Shown piece by piece: positions 54,844 through 64,000 of a stretch of 64,000 bases of DNA (the stretch's first letter is position 1; every line of letters starts with the position of its first letter). The notes beneath the pieces were generated by a model. That model worked only from the letters and a program-made list of their open reading frames with translations. It had not been told where the DNA came from and searched no databases. Origin of the DNA: Nothopassalora personata (Eukaryota > Ascomycota > Dothideomycetes > Mycosphaerellales > Mycosphaerellaceae); NCBI GenBank assembly GCA_033816765.1, contig CM066289.1, forward strand, positions 1,736,001 through 1,800,000, written 5' to 3'. A program made the position numbers and the translations under genes.

Positions 54844-56823
54844 TCATGTGGCACCAACATCCCTCAAACCTTTGCTCGCATAGAAAATGCCCTGCCTCGA
54901 CTTTCTCCTTATCTGCTTGATGAACGTCGCACTTTTCGGTCGCGGCTTATTGGCACTCGTGGGCTTCCTCGCTGGCACATTAGTCGGAGGCATTCGACTT
55001 CCCATCAAATACTTCGAGATAGGGTTCTCCTTCGCCAAGTATACCACCCACCTGCCCTTCTCCTCCTTCTGGGTCTGGGCAATCCCGATCCAGCGGTATT
55101 CGTCGTTTGTGAATGCTTCGTAGATTCGATAGAGATGGCAGTCGCAGCCTGATAGGATGTGGTCTTTGGGGAGATGACCTCGCTCAATTTGGTGCATGTG
55201 GTTCGTTGCCTTTTCGCCTAGACTGTATCCTAAATCCAGCCATAAGTTGCAGAGACATAGCATGCCATAGTTGGGGGGTCCGACAATCCTCATGAAGCCG
55301 CTCGGTTTTGATGTTGTGATTGTTGTGATCTGGCTGTTTGAACGCCATTTGGTTCCAGGCATCTCATCGAGGGCGGCATCGAGGGCCTTCGCGTGAATCT
55401 GAGCTTCGGACTCGAGTTCCGGGTGCAGGGAGACGGTCTGCATCGGCGGAATTGGGTTTGGAGGACGATCCTGAGCTCTGGCCATTTCGCTTTCTGCTTC
55501 GAGCCATCTCTGATGTTTGGTGCGGCGGGCAACGTGAATGTCGTGAAGGAGGTGGCGCTTCTGAGTTTCGAAAACCCGTGCCCTTTCTTTGGCGTGCGCT
55601 TTCGATTCCGCTTCCGATGCGACTCGGACGTCCTCGACCGGTTCTTGGTCTGCACGACGGCGAATGTTCAAAATGTGCTTGAGCTTAAGTGTAAGCGCCT
55701 TCGAATCTAGTCGACATATGGAGTAGCCAGTGCCTGTCTCGTTCCCTCGCACTTGGCGTCTTCGGATACTCTTCAACTTGGTAAGCACCAGCTGTATTTT
55801 GATTTTCTTGCTCGGGCTTTGCTCGAAGAAAGAAGTCGACTGATCTTGGTTGGTTGAAAGCGCTTTCGCAGCCGCTTGATCGATCTCCTGCGTCGTGGTC
55901 AGTGGATTTCGAGCTGATCGTGCTAGACCTAGAGTTTCCCTTCGAGCTTCGTGTACAGCGGCAGCGGCCGAGCCGGGAGTATCGCCGATGTTCTTCGAGG
56001 CAAGCAGTGTATTGAAGAGTCCTTCAGCACCGCCGGCCTCATTCTGCCTGGCCTTGCCCGCACCCGCCGATCGCGCGAAGTCTCTAGGGATGGGCTGAAC
56101 ATTATCGAGCTTGGTCTTCGTCTTCTGCTGAGCGCGCCTAACCTGTTCCGCAGCAGGCCCATCAACACCAAAGCCTGGAAGCGGCGGTAGTGGCTTGGAT
56201 TTGAGGCGATCAATACCCTCCTGCTGCCGCTGGTCGAGCACGGTCTGCATCACAGGCATTTCTTTTGACCCTGGTGTGGCATACTCGAAGCCCAGCTTCT
56301 TTTTTTCCGAGTAGGTAAGTTCACTCTGCAAATGCTTCTGGAAGATATCATGAGTCGGTTCTTCCTTGATGTAGCGACTCTTGAGCAACCTCGTCAGACC
56401 GCTGACACCTCGGCGCTTCGCGACTCTCTGCCTCTTGCTGCTCTTCCTTGGCACCAAGGGTAGTATCAAAGCGACATTCTCCTGCTCTCGCGAAGAGCGT
56501 CCTGGTATCTCATCTTCATCGGCCTCGTGATCATCAAACCAGCCATGTTCAGCGATTGCGGAAACCGTATCATGCTTCCCGCTCCATATCTCTACACGTC
56601 TCGCAATACCTTCAAGGGAGCCCATCCTGCTTAGGCGAGTGACATGTCGAGGCGTCCTCGGCCGCAGACCTGTGACGGATTGAGACTTCCGCAGAACGTG
56701 ACTCTCAACCTCCCATTCGCCGCTGTCGAAAGACCGGATCATGGTAGCTGTGGTGGCGTTAGGAAAAGTGTGGTGCAGTGATGTCGTCCTTGGTGGGACA
56801 AGGTCAGGGTCTATGGGAGACAT
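54844..56823 (-). CDS. hypothetical protein, 659 aa
   Basis: Long intact intronless frame. The N-terminal 250 residues are basic and low-complexity (KSSKRQRVAKRRGVSGL), followed by a helical, Glu/Arg-rich middle (KAHAKERARVFETQKRH). A compact C-terminal segment contains NYGMLCLCNLWLDLGYSLG and HILSGCDCHLYRIYEAFTN. There is no signal peptide; the LCLCNLWLDLGYS stretch is only weakly hydrophobic. The tail is basic (FIKQIRRKSRQG). I do not recognise the family. The length and lack of stops make it a probable real gene. Confidence 0.7.
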   Translation of the reverse strand: MSPIDPDLVPPRTTSLHHTFPNATTATMIRSFDSGEWEVESHVLRKSQSVTGLRPRTPRHVTRLSRMGSLEGIARRVEIWSGKHDTVSAIAEHGWFDDHEADEDEIPGRSSREQENVALILPLVPRKSSKRQRVAKRRGVSGLTRLLKSRYIKEEPTHDIFQKHLQSELTYSEKKKLGFEYATPGSKEMPVMQTVLDQRQQEGIDRLKSKPLPPLPGFGVDGPAAEQVRRAQQKTKTKLDNVQPIPRDFARSAGAGKARQNEAGGAEGLFNTLLASKNIGDTPGSAAAAVHEARRETLGLARSARNPLTTTQEIDQAAAKALSTNQDQSTSFFEQSPSKKIKIQLVLTKLKSIRRRQVRGNETGTGYSICRLDSKALTLKLKHILNIRRRADQEPVEDVRVASEAESKAHAKERARVFETQKRHLLHDIHVARRTKHQRWLEAESEMARAQDRPPNPIPPMQTVSLHPELESEAQIHAKALDAALDEMPGTKWRSNSQITTITTSKPSGFMRIVGPPNYGMLCLCNLWLDLGYSLGEKATNHMHQIERGHLPKDHILSGCDCHLYRIYEAFTNDEYRWIGIAQTQKEEKGRWVVYLAKENPISKYLMGSRMPPTNVPARKPTSANKPRPKSATFIKQIRRKSRQGIFYASKGLRDVGAT

Positions 56824-57177
56824 TGCTGTCGCTCTTGAGGGAGGTGGCGGTGGACGGTGAAGAATAGCTGAGGTTCTTAAGAAGGAAGGAGCGATGTATC
56901 CAGAACTGAGTTACTAGCTCACTTGCGACAGTCATATGAGTAGTACCCATGCGACCTATGGTGAACGCAGGTGTGAGCTGCATGTGTTGTATGATACAAG
57001 GCCACGGGTCCATGTTCAGGTGGGCTTGGAGGAACTCAGTGAACGAGCACTTTCGACTTTTGTAGACCACGCACCCGCCTTTCGACTTCAAGTAGTGGCG
57101 TCTCACTTTATATATGCACTGAATCTAAACGACGAAGCCGTCTTCGCCCACTTCGTAAATCGTGAAACTCGAGTACG

Positions 57178-58009
57178 TCACGGCTCCAGATCCGCCATGT
57201 CGAGCCGATGTGAGATGGTGTGCACTCGAGTTCCGCCCTGAACAGAATGGTGTGGCATGCCTGGAATCTCTGGTGCAAGGCGAGAGACTTCACAGATGAT
57301 AAGAAGAACACCACTCTTATTGTTGCGGTCCAGGACCATAACGCGGGACTGGAGAGCAGTGAAACACTGCAGAGACAACAATGCCTCGTCTGCCAGCTTT
57401 TCATATGTATCGATACAATTATCATCCGCACAGTAGTCACGGACTGTGCCAAAACGATGGTCGAAACTGATCTTTGCCAGTAATGTCCATTGCTGTTCTC
57501 CTGTACCCGACCTTTGTGAATAGACCTGGACCTCGCAGTGGTATGGTTTTACTCTTCCGTCATATAGGACTGGTGTGTATCGCTCGCTTGATGGTGTCGG
57601 AAAGGCGATGGTCCAATTTAACGAGGTGTCGCGGTTGCGCCAGTCAATCCTATGAGAATTCGTCCAGAAGTCAGAAATGCGATCTGGATGATGCGGGTAG
57701 TCTTGAAACTTTCTGCAACTGTGGTTCGTGACTTCACGGCGTATCTGACGGCAGACTCCATACCAGAGCAGGAGGTAGCATGTGACACTGCTTCAGTATT
57801 CCATTCGAGGTAGCAGTGGAGACGGCATCTTGAAGGACATATCCACAGATCATGTCCCGTGGCTCCTGCGGCAGCGTGAGCAGAGATGGCCCGCTGGACC
57901 TGGGGTCAGATTCACGTGCTGGTGGACAATATTCCTTGCTTGTTGAAGGAGCGTGTTCGCTTTCTAATGGATGTATGCTTGTAGATGCATCATGTGCCTC
58001 CTCGGACAA
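57178..58009 (-). CDS. 2EXR/F-box-like hypothetical protein, frameshifted
   Basis: The upstream half (frame open from about 58165, no clear ATG) contains a disordered segment and then SLLTLPQEPRDMICGYVL, the LP-E-RD-I--YVL pattern of 2EXR/F-box-like proteins. The downstream half, in another frame, reads YGVCRQIRREVTNHS, then CEVQVYSQRSGTG and a long open stretch to LDMADLEP and stop. Removing one G of the GG at 57763-57764 (plus-strand CC) joins PPAL to YGVCRQIRREV in frame. The N-terminus may lie in an upstream exon. No function known. Confidence 0.5.
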
Positions 58010-58412
58010 ATAGCCCTCATTCTTCGCCCGATCTACCTCGCGGTCGAGTGGAGCACGATCTGTGAACTTGTTTCGTAGATTTGTGTGCTTGATACAATTG
58101 ACGATCCATGCAAAAAATGCTCCGGGCTTTCTCTGCCATCCAACTACACAGCCGATGCCGACGTCTCATGTCTCACCGAAGTCTTCAGTTCCAACCTCGG
58201 TCCAATAACGGGGTGGCATCGAAGCGTTTTTGGTCGAATGCCTTGTTCGCGGGTGACACCAGATAGGCTAGATTTAGATCGAGGTCGGCGGGTTACTTCA
58301 CTTGCAGGCCAGCACGCAAGAAAGCCTTGCTTTCTGTGGCTCAAGCCTCGGGTGAGGTGCGAAGCTCCTCTCTCTCATATTTCATTCGAGCAGAGTTTTC
58401 TCGAAATACGCC

Positions 58413-59033
58413 TCAGGTCGCAGCCATTCGCTTCCTCTCCAAGATCTCTTGCCTCAGTCGCTCCGCTGCTGACTGAGTCTCGATCATTCGGCCCACTCCA
58501 GTCCGCCAACCCTCTTCCAGACCCTGCATCTCTCCTGCGACATTGCCTTGTGCAGCGCGTCTCGCCTGCTCGACTTCCTCGTAGTCCAGCTTCGCCTGCT
58601 GCAGCTCCTTCTCCAATGCCCTCAACTCGTCCTCCAGCTGGCTGTTGCCGATCAGCCACGCGTTCTTGCCGTACGTCTCTAGCAGCCCAAGATTGACCTC
58701 ACGCCCGCGAAGATACTCGGCGCTCATGGATGCTTTCTTCAGTGTGATCTTCCAGGCCTCATTGTCGCCTTTGTCGGGAGGATCGAGGAGCTCGTAGCGA
58801 GAGAGATCGAGGCCGCCTTCCTTTGGCTTACCGCTCGTTATGCGCGCGTGTTCTGCCTCTATGAGATCGGAGAACTTTGCCTCGCGCTGCGTTGGTATCG
58901 ACGGGTGAAGTTGTGCTGCACTCTCGGGGTCGAGTTCTGCCTGGACCAAGGCGTTGGCAGCGCTGAGGGCGTCTGCTGATGGATGTGCGTCGATGTAGGG
59001 TAGCGCATCGGCTGCGCTCTGCATGAGTGGCAT
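58413..59033 (-). CDS. splicing factor SPF27/BCAS2 (Prp19 complex)
   Basis: 206-aa intronless BCAS2-family protein, a Prp19/NTC complex subunit in the nucleus. Family pattern: ALPYIDAHPS near the start, then NALVQAELDPE, the mid segment LSRYELLDPPDKGDNEAW, and a C-terminal coiled coil (QLEDELRALEKELQQAKLDY) followed by EGWRTGVGRMIETQSAAERLR. The length matches Cwf7/BCAS2. The ATG at 59033 places the conserved DALPYID segment about ten residues in, as usual. Confidence 0.88.
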   Translation of the reverse strand: MPLMQSAADALPYIDAHPSADALSAANALVQAELDPESAAQLHPSIPTQREAKFSDLIEAEHARITSGKPKEGGLDLSRYELLDPPDKGDNEAWKITLKKASMSAEYLRGREVNLGLLETYGKNAWLIGNSQLEDELRALEKELQQAKLDYEEVEQARRAAQGNVAGEMQGLEEGWRTGVGRMIETQSAAERLRQEILERKRMAAT

Positions 59034-59489
59034 CTTGGTTCAATGCGATGCACCAAGTTTGAGAAGTGAGTTAAATGTAGAAAGTTAGTCGCACGTCGTG
59101 CACAGTCTAATAAAAGCTAGCTGTTATTTAGTCGAGCCCAGTCAATATTTGAGCTGGATGGCCTAACTTTAGTGGACGTCATAAACAGCTCGGCTTAGCG
59201 CTAGGGAATGACGGGACGATGCATTCGCGGCGTCCAGCACAGTGAGGCGAAGACATGGATTCCATCTCTCCCCTATGAATTGAACCTTGCACGGGACATC
59301 ATCCAGCCCGTCAATCACTTTTACCGACAGGACTATACGTACAATCCATCTGCCACGTACGATACCGTCATCTCACAGATACATGCTGCTGGCCAGCCAC
59401 CGAGCAAGAACAAGGCAACGACGTCCGAGAGCGATGTTGTTGTTGGTACATAACGACTCTATCTAACACGACTCCTCTTCCTCGCCACT
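59034..59489. other. divergent intergenic region
   Basis: Between the divergent SPF27 and ceramidase genes. An 81-codon plus-strand frame (59208-59453) has no features and is probably leader sequence. Confidence 0.45.
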
Positions 59490-61820
59490 ATGGCTCGCTC
59501 TCCACTTCCTGTCATCATAGCAGGTGCCATTTGCTTTTTCGCATTATGCACCTTGAATGTTCTCAACAAGCTGAACATTGGACCTGATGTGGCCAACTTA
59601 TGGAGCATTGAGTCGTGGAGACACAGCACTTCTTTCTGGCAGGACCGGAAACATGGCGACGAGTACCTCTTGGGTGTCGGCAAGGGCGACATCACTGGGC
59701 CCGTCGTCGAGATCAACTTCATGGGTTATGCCGACCCGGCACAATTGGGAAGTGGCTTACGGCAACGACTGTACTCGCGGGCGTTCATCATAGGAGAGGT
59801 TGATAAGGCGAAAGAGCGTTTCGTCTATCTCGTTCTTGACACGCAATCTGGAGATACGGCTGTGCGACACGGCATCCTTGAGGCACTCAAGGAATTGGGC
59901 GGCGAGTATGCCGTGTATGGCCAGCACAACGTTGCTGTCACTGGTACTCACTCTCACAGTGGTCCAGGCGCCTGGCTGAACTACCTTTTACCGCAAATCA
60001 CCAGCAAAGGCTTCAACAAGCCATCATATCAAGCCATTGTTGATGGTGCCGTTGCTTCCATCCGACAAGCACACGAGCGTTTGGCACCTGGACACCTGAG
60101 TGTTGGGAGCATCGACATCTTGCATGCCAACATCAACAGAAGCCCTTGGGCATATCTGCAGAACCCTTCCGATGAGCGGAGTAGATACGAGCACAATGTC
60201 GATAAGACATTGACGGCATTACGCTTTACTCGCACAAAGTCATCTGGCGAAGAGGATATCGGCATTCTTACGTGGTTCGCAGTCCATGGCACAAGTATGC
60301 ACGGCAACAATACTTTAGTCACTGGCGACAACAAAGGTGTGGCGGCTGTGCTATTCGAAAAGTCCATTGGCGACCGTTCTTTTGTGGCAGGCTTCAGCCA
60401 AGCCAACGTCGGCGACACTTCTCCAAATATACTAGGTGCTTATTGTGAGTCTGGCGATCAAGCCGGTGAACAGTGCGACTTCAAAACAAGTCTATGTGGC
60501 AATCAGACCCAGCCGTGTCATGCTCGGGGGCCACATTTCGGACGCAACGATGCTGGAACAGCATCGAATTACGAGATTGGCACCCGTCAATTTGAAGGTG
60601 CAAGGAAGTTGTTTGATAACAAAAGTGCCTTCACGCCCATTCGTGGCAAGGTGGTCAGAAGCTTGCACCAGTTCGTCGACATGAGCAACCATCACTTCTC
60701 ATTGCCCAACGGCACCCAGGTCAGAACCTGCCCAGCGGCCATGGGATTCTCCTTCGCCGCAGGCACTTCAGACGGACCTGGAGCTTTCGACTTCAAGCAA
60801 GGTCAGCCTGGTGATCCTCATGCCAACCCTCTGTGGAAACTGGTTGGAAACAGAGTTGCTAAAGCGAATGACACCCAGAAGGCTTGTCATCGTGAGAAGC
60901 CAATCTTGCTCGACGTCGGTGAAAGCAGTACTCCTTATGACTGGACGCCGAACATTGTCGACCTCCAAGTCTTGCGTGTTGGGCAGATGTTCATCATTGT
61001 ATCTCCAGGCGAAGCAACCACCATGGCAGGCCGCAGGTGGCGAGAGGCGCTGGGATCGTCAGCAGCCTCCACGTTCGATGATGTCGATGAACGTGGCCAA
61101 AAGCCCATCGTGGTACTGGGTGGTCCAGCCAACACATATACACACTATATCACCACGCCAGAGGAGTACTCGGTGCAGCGTTATGAGGGAGCTTCCACCC
61201 TCTACGGCCCTTGGACACTGGATGCCTACATCAACCTAACGCTGAAGTACTTACCACGTCTCAGTACGTCAGCTAGAGACTGGCCGCATCTTGGGCACGG
61301 ACCGACGCCACCTATCTTCACAAACAAGAGTTTGAGCTTTATCACGCCTGTCGTCGTCGATCGAGCAGGCTTCTTCAAGAGCTTCGGCGATGTGATTTCG
61401 GACCCTGATCCAGTGCCTTATCATGCCGGAGATGCCATCTCGGCAAAGTTCATAGGCGCAAACCCGCGCAATGACCTTCGCCTGGGAAAGACCTTCGCAG
61501 CTGTGGAGAAGGAGAATGAAGACTCGGCTAGCTGGAGCCAGGTCCGCAGCGATGAGGATTGGAGTCTTGTATATGAATGGAAGCGAACCTCGACTATGTA
61601 CGGAACGAGTGAGGTCACGATTACATGGGAGACGAAATGGGAGACCGGCGCTTGGAGGGAGGATGCCACAGAGGATTTCAGTGAAGTGCACACTGACCTA
61701 CTGACTAGGGACAACCCTTTGAAGGGACGGTACAGGTTACGCTATTATGGCGACTATAAGTCTTTGGGAGGTGGTATCACTCCATTTGAGGGCACGAGCG
61801 GTGTCTTTACGATTGAGTAG
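59490..61820 (+). CDS. neutral/alkaline ceramidase
   Basis: Intronless 776-aa enzyme that hydrolyses ceramide to sphingoid base and fatty acid. An N-terminal signal-anchor (PVIIAGAICFFALCTLNVL, residues 7-25) suggests a type II membrane or secreted enzyme. Then come GVGKGDITGPVVEINFMGY, the zinc-binding HxH in THSHSGPGAWL (about 153), a further zinc ligand region WFAVHGTSMHGNN, and the catalytic Ser in NVGDTSPNILG (about 311). The C-terminal immunoglobulin-like domain holds ITWETKWETGAW and ends EGTSGVFTIE. All key residues are present and the frame is intact. Confidence 0.93.
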   Translation: MARSPLPVIIAGAICFFALCTLNVLNKLNIGPDVANLWSIESWRHSTSFWQDRKHGDEYLLGVGKGDITGPVVEINFMGYADPAQLGSGLRQRLYSRAFIIGEVDKAKERFVYLVLDTQSGDTAVRHGILEALKELGGEYAVYGQHNVAVTGTHSHSGPGAWLNYLLPQITSKGFNKPSYQAIVDGAVASIRQAHERLAPGHLSVGSIDILHANINRSPWAYLQNPSDERSRYEHNVDKTLTALRFTRTKSSGEEDIGILTWFAVHGTSMHGNNTLVTGDNKGVAAVLFEKSIGDRSFVAGFSQANVGDTSPNILGAYCESGDQAGEQCDFKTSLCGNQTQPCHARGPHFGRNDAGTASNYEIGTRQFEGARKLFDNKSAFTPIRGKVVRSLHQFVDMSNHHFSLPNGTQVRTCPAAMGFSFAAGTSDGPGAFDFKQGQPGDPHANPLWKLVGNRVAKANDTQKACHREKPILLDVGESSTPYDWTPNIVDLQVLRVGQMFIIVSPGEATTMAGRRWREALGSSAASTFDDVDERGQKPIVVLGGPANTYTHYITTPEEYSVQRYEGASTLYGPWTLDAYINLTLKYLPRLSTSARDWPHLGHGPTPPIFTNKSLSFITPVVVDRAGFFKSFGDVISDPDPVPYHAGDAISAKFIGANPRNDLRLGKTFAAVEKENEDSASWSQVRSDEDWSLVYEWKRTSTMYGTSEVTITWETKWETGAWREDATEDFSEVHTDLLTRDNPLKGRYRLRYYGDYKSLGGGITPFEGTSGVFTIE

Positions 61821-62115
61821 TGCGAGATGACACGAGTTTACTGTGATGAAACGGAATGAGGTAATATAGAGAACAGGAAGGAAATACTTGTACCCTTAGG
61901 CGCCTCTCGCCAGTCAAATCACCACAGCAGCCGACCAGTCAATTCTGACAAAAAGCCGTCTACACATGTGACACCATTCCGGCAACACAAGGTGACGACT
62001 CGAGCTCACTCCACACCCATTGCACCAGGAATGAACCCAATAGTATACTCCTGCCCTGCAGGTGAATGCAATCTAGTGTGTTGACCTCAACGTTGGTCTT
62101 CACCTGTCTGCAACC

Positions 62116-62517
62116 ATGGGGGCACATACTCTCAGCAAGGGCGCATACGAAGCACCATGCAACAAAGTCGTCGACCTGGAGCTTGCTCTCGTAGAGGCGA
62201 AGCAAATGCTGCTCAATGTGACGCCTACGTCGAATCCCGCTGCGTCAACAGGAAGTGGTCTGTTTGGTGCCAATGACTTCGGTCAGCCTCAGCATAGCAG
62301 CCCTCGACCTCGTTCCGGAAATTCCAATCAGGCCTATGGAGCCCTTGGTGGCGGATTGTTTGGAAACTCTGACCAATCCTATGGAGCTCCCAGTGGTGGC
62401 TCGTTTGGACAGTCCAACCAGGGTCATCAAGGTCCTGGTGGTGCTCTTTTTGGGGAATCGGATACTATGATGATGCTGAGGGCATCGATGAAAGATCGCT
62501 GGTCTCCTGTGTCTTGA
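62116..62517 (+). CDS. small GLFG-repeat protein
   Basis: 133-aa open frame starting MGAHTLSKGAYEAPC. It contains GSGLFGANDFG and three consecutive 15-residue units of the form NSNQAYGALGGGLFG, NSDQSYGAPSGGSFG and QSNQGHQGPGGALFG (about 62310-62444), followed by ESD. The GLFG/GSFG words resemble nucleoporin FG repeats, but the protein is far too short for a nucleoporin and has no other domain. Repeats diverge at the DNA level yet keep a protein pattern, which favours coding. No homologue recognised. Confidence 0.45.
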   Translation: MGAHTLSKGAYEAPCNKVVDLELALVEAKQMLLNVTPTSNPAASTGSGLFGANDFGQPQHSSPRPRSGNSNQAYGALGGGLFGNSDQSYGAPSGGSFGQSNQGHQGPGGALFGESDTMMMLRASMKDRWSPVS

Positions 62518-62854
62518 GATGGACATGTAGCGCGTGGCTTCGACAGTTTTTGGGCTTGATGTTCAATATTGGCCCAGCAGAAGACCGCACCGTGGGATGT
62601 AATACCTCCTGAGTCCCTTTGCTTCCCTCAGGGAGACATAGTGCTTATCACGTGCAATGCACATGTTCTGTAGAAGAAAAGGATCCTGCGATGTCGTCAA
62701 TAGACTCCGACCCCTGGCGCGTGGACCCTGCGCCGGCTGGCGCGGTACTGATAGATTACTGATACCGCGTGGCAGACTGGAGCTGTTGCCTTTCACACAA
62801 CACCTTCGCCTTTGCTACATTAACATGCGCTGACCATCGTTTGATGGTCAGATC
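62518..62854. other. intergenic, ERD2 upstream region
   Basis: Nothing supportable besides the presumed ERD2 promoter. Confidence 0.5.
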
Positions 62855-64000
62855 ATGAGCTTCTCAATGAATATATTCCGCATATTAGGTATGTTGCCTC
62901 GACGAGCGGAGATGTTCCAAGACAGTGGGAGCGGTTCTAATCGTTGTTTCCACAGGAGACGTGTCCCACACGGCCTCCAAATGCATCCTGATATGGGCCA
63001 TCCACAACAACAAATCCGCCGAGGGCGTCTCCCTGTTGACGCAGCTCCTCTACATTCTGGTCTTCGGCACGCGATACCTCGACCTCTTCTGGGTGCCGCC
63101 ATGGTACAGCTGGTGGAACTTTGTCCTCAAGATTTTCTACATCGCCAGCAGCGCATATATCGTGTTTCTGATGATGCGCGTGTATGCGAGGACGCGGGAA
63201 AAGGAGTATGCGTGGAAGCTGGCCATGTATAGCTTGGCAGGGAGCTTGGTGGCGAGTCCGGTGGTGTGTCTGTTGTTTGAGGGGTGGCGCCAATTCGCGT
63301 TCGTTGAGGTGAGTATGGGGCGGTGCATGGGGTGACGGGCGACGATTGCGCGGCTGACGGTCATGTCGTAGATCCTCTGGACGTTCAGCATCATCCTCGA
63401 GTCCATGTGCGTCCTGCCGCAACTGCTGCTTCTGCGCCAGACTTCAGTGCCGACCGTCATCGACTCCTTCTATCTGGTGACACTTGGCAGTTACCGCGCG
63501 TTTTACCTGCTGAACTGGGTCGTGCGACTAGCCAGCAGCGAGCACTACTTCGATGCGACGAGTGTCGTCTTCGGCCTCATCCAGACGGCGCTTTACGTTG
63601 ACTTCGCGTGGGTCTACTGGACGAGACAGAGAGTCAAGCTACGAGGAGGCGGCGTTGTGGATAGTGACGACCTCAGCAAGAGCTTCGTCGTAAAGCGCTT
63701 CATCGGACGTCGCGGCAATGCGAGCAACAGCGAGGATGAGGATGACATTGTCGATGAGGACGCGGCGTTGGCGGGACAAGAAAACGGCACAATCAGACCT
63801 TCTGCGAGCCGCACTGGCAGTGGTCGCTGGGGCGCACGAGGCATTTCGGTGTCCGCCGACGATACCCTGCAGGAGCATTTCGACAGCTCTAGCCGCGATG
63901 CAACAATGGTCGACCCATCTCAGTTCGAGGACGACTTCGATGATGATGCGGACGCTCCACCACCGCCAGCGAAGGATACTGCGAAGAAGGATGAGGAGCC
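62855..64000 (+). CDS. ERD2: ER lumen protein-retaining (HDEL) receptor, partial
   Basis: Golgi-to-ER retrieval receptor with seven membrane spans. Exons: 62855-62888, 62956-63308, then 63372 to the window end. Introns are 67 bp (GTATGT...CACAG) and 63 bp (GTGAGT...CGTAG). Family hallmarks: MNIFRILGDVSHTASKCIL, IHNNKSAEGVSLLTQLLY, FGTRYLDLFW, VPTVIDSFYLVTLGSYRAFY and TALYVDFAWVYWTR. After this core, where yeast Erd2 ends, the frame continues for at least 130 residues as an acidic Asp/Ser-rich tail (NSEDEDDIVDEDAALAG). The stop lies beyond 64000, so the C-terminus is missing. Confidence 0.92.

Noticed and set aside
1..64000. CRISPR array or prokaryotic operon
   Set aside because: Introns, fungal protein families and repeat structure show a eukaryotic nuclear sequence; no short regularly spaced repeats exist.

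Overview
The window looks like nuclear DNA of a filamentous ascomycete (Pezizomycotina), most likely a dothideomycete. Supporting signs are compact genes with introns of about 50-80 bp bounded by GTRNGY donors, CTNAY branch points and YAG acceptors, short intergenic spaces, and best-recognised proteins that are filamentous-fungal forms. These include a division-1 chitin synthase, a hyphal-growth type GT2, Pth11/SAT4-like rhodopsin-domain and 2EXR/F-box-like proteins, and an AT-rich insertion with CpA-to-TpA decay typical of repeat-induced point mutation (RIP). The species cannot be told from this sequence. All assignments come from reading motifs by eye; no database was searched.

Layout. 1-9 kb: chitin synthase (minus), a DUF218 protein (plus), and a decayed gene (minus) split by a ~630 bp RIP-mutated insertion flanked by 12-bp direct repeats. 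9-20 kb: a housekeeping block with a MOV10/SDE3-like RNA helicase, mitochondrial ribosomal protein MRPL20, a small hypothetical protein, a divergent L-rhamnonolactonase / L-rhamnose dehydrogenase pair, the DEAD-box helicase ROK1 and ATP synthase subunit g. 20-23.4 kb: gene-poor. 23.4-35 kb: an accessory block with GT2, a DHDPS-family aldolase, an aminoglycoside-phosphotransferase-like protein, an MCT-type MFS transporter and two 2EXR-type relics. 35.7-48.5 kb: a Kelch/BTB Ral2-like gene head to head with CDC20, then an unusual poly-Gly SDR, a shattered secreted/membrane protein locus and a 5.6 kb phospholipase D. 49-59 kb: a minisatellite, a SAT4 rhodopsin-domain protein, a frameshifted DHA1 transporter, an unknown 659-aa protein, another 2EXR protein and the splicing factor SPF27. 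59-64 kb: neutral ceramidase, a small GLFG-repeat protein, and the KDEL receptor ERD2, which runs off the window end.

How genes relate. The clearest functional pair is LRA1/LRA2, the first two steps of non-phosphorylative L-rhamnose catabolism. The dehydratase is not in the window, and the aldolase at 26.8 kb is of another or undetermined specificity. The other neighbours are mostly unrelated. The strongest theme is a contrast. Long housekeeping ORFs (PLD 5.6 kb, helicases, RAL2, CDC20, ceramidase) are fully open. Several accessory genes (GT2 N-terminus, APH-like, DHA1 MFS, two 2EXR genes, the secreted protein at 42 kb) carry single-base or short frameshifts or an in-frame stop. That fits selective decay of dispensable genes, or assembly indels that happen to fall in them; raw reads would decide.
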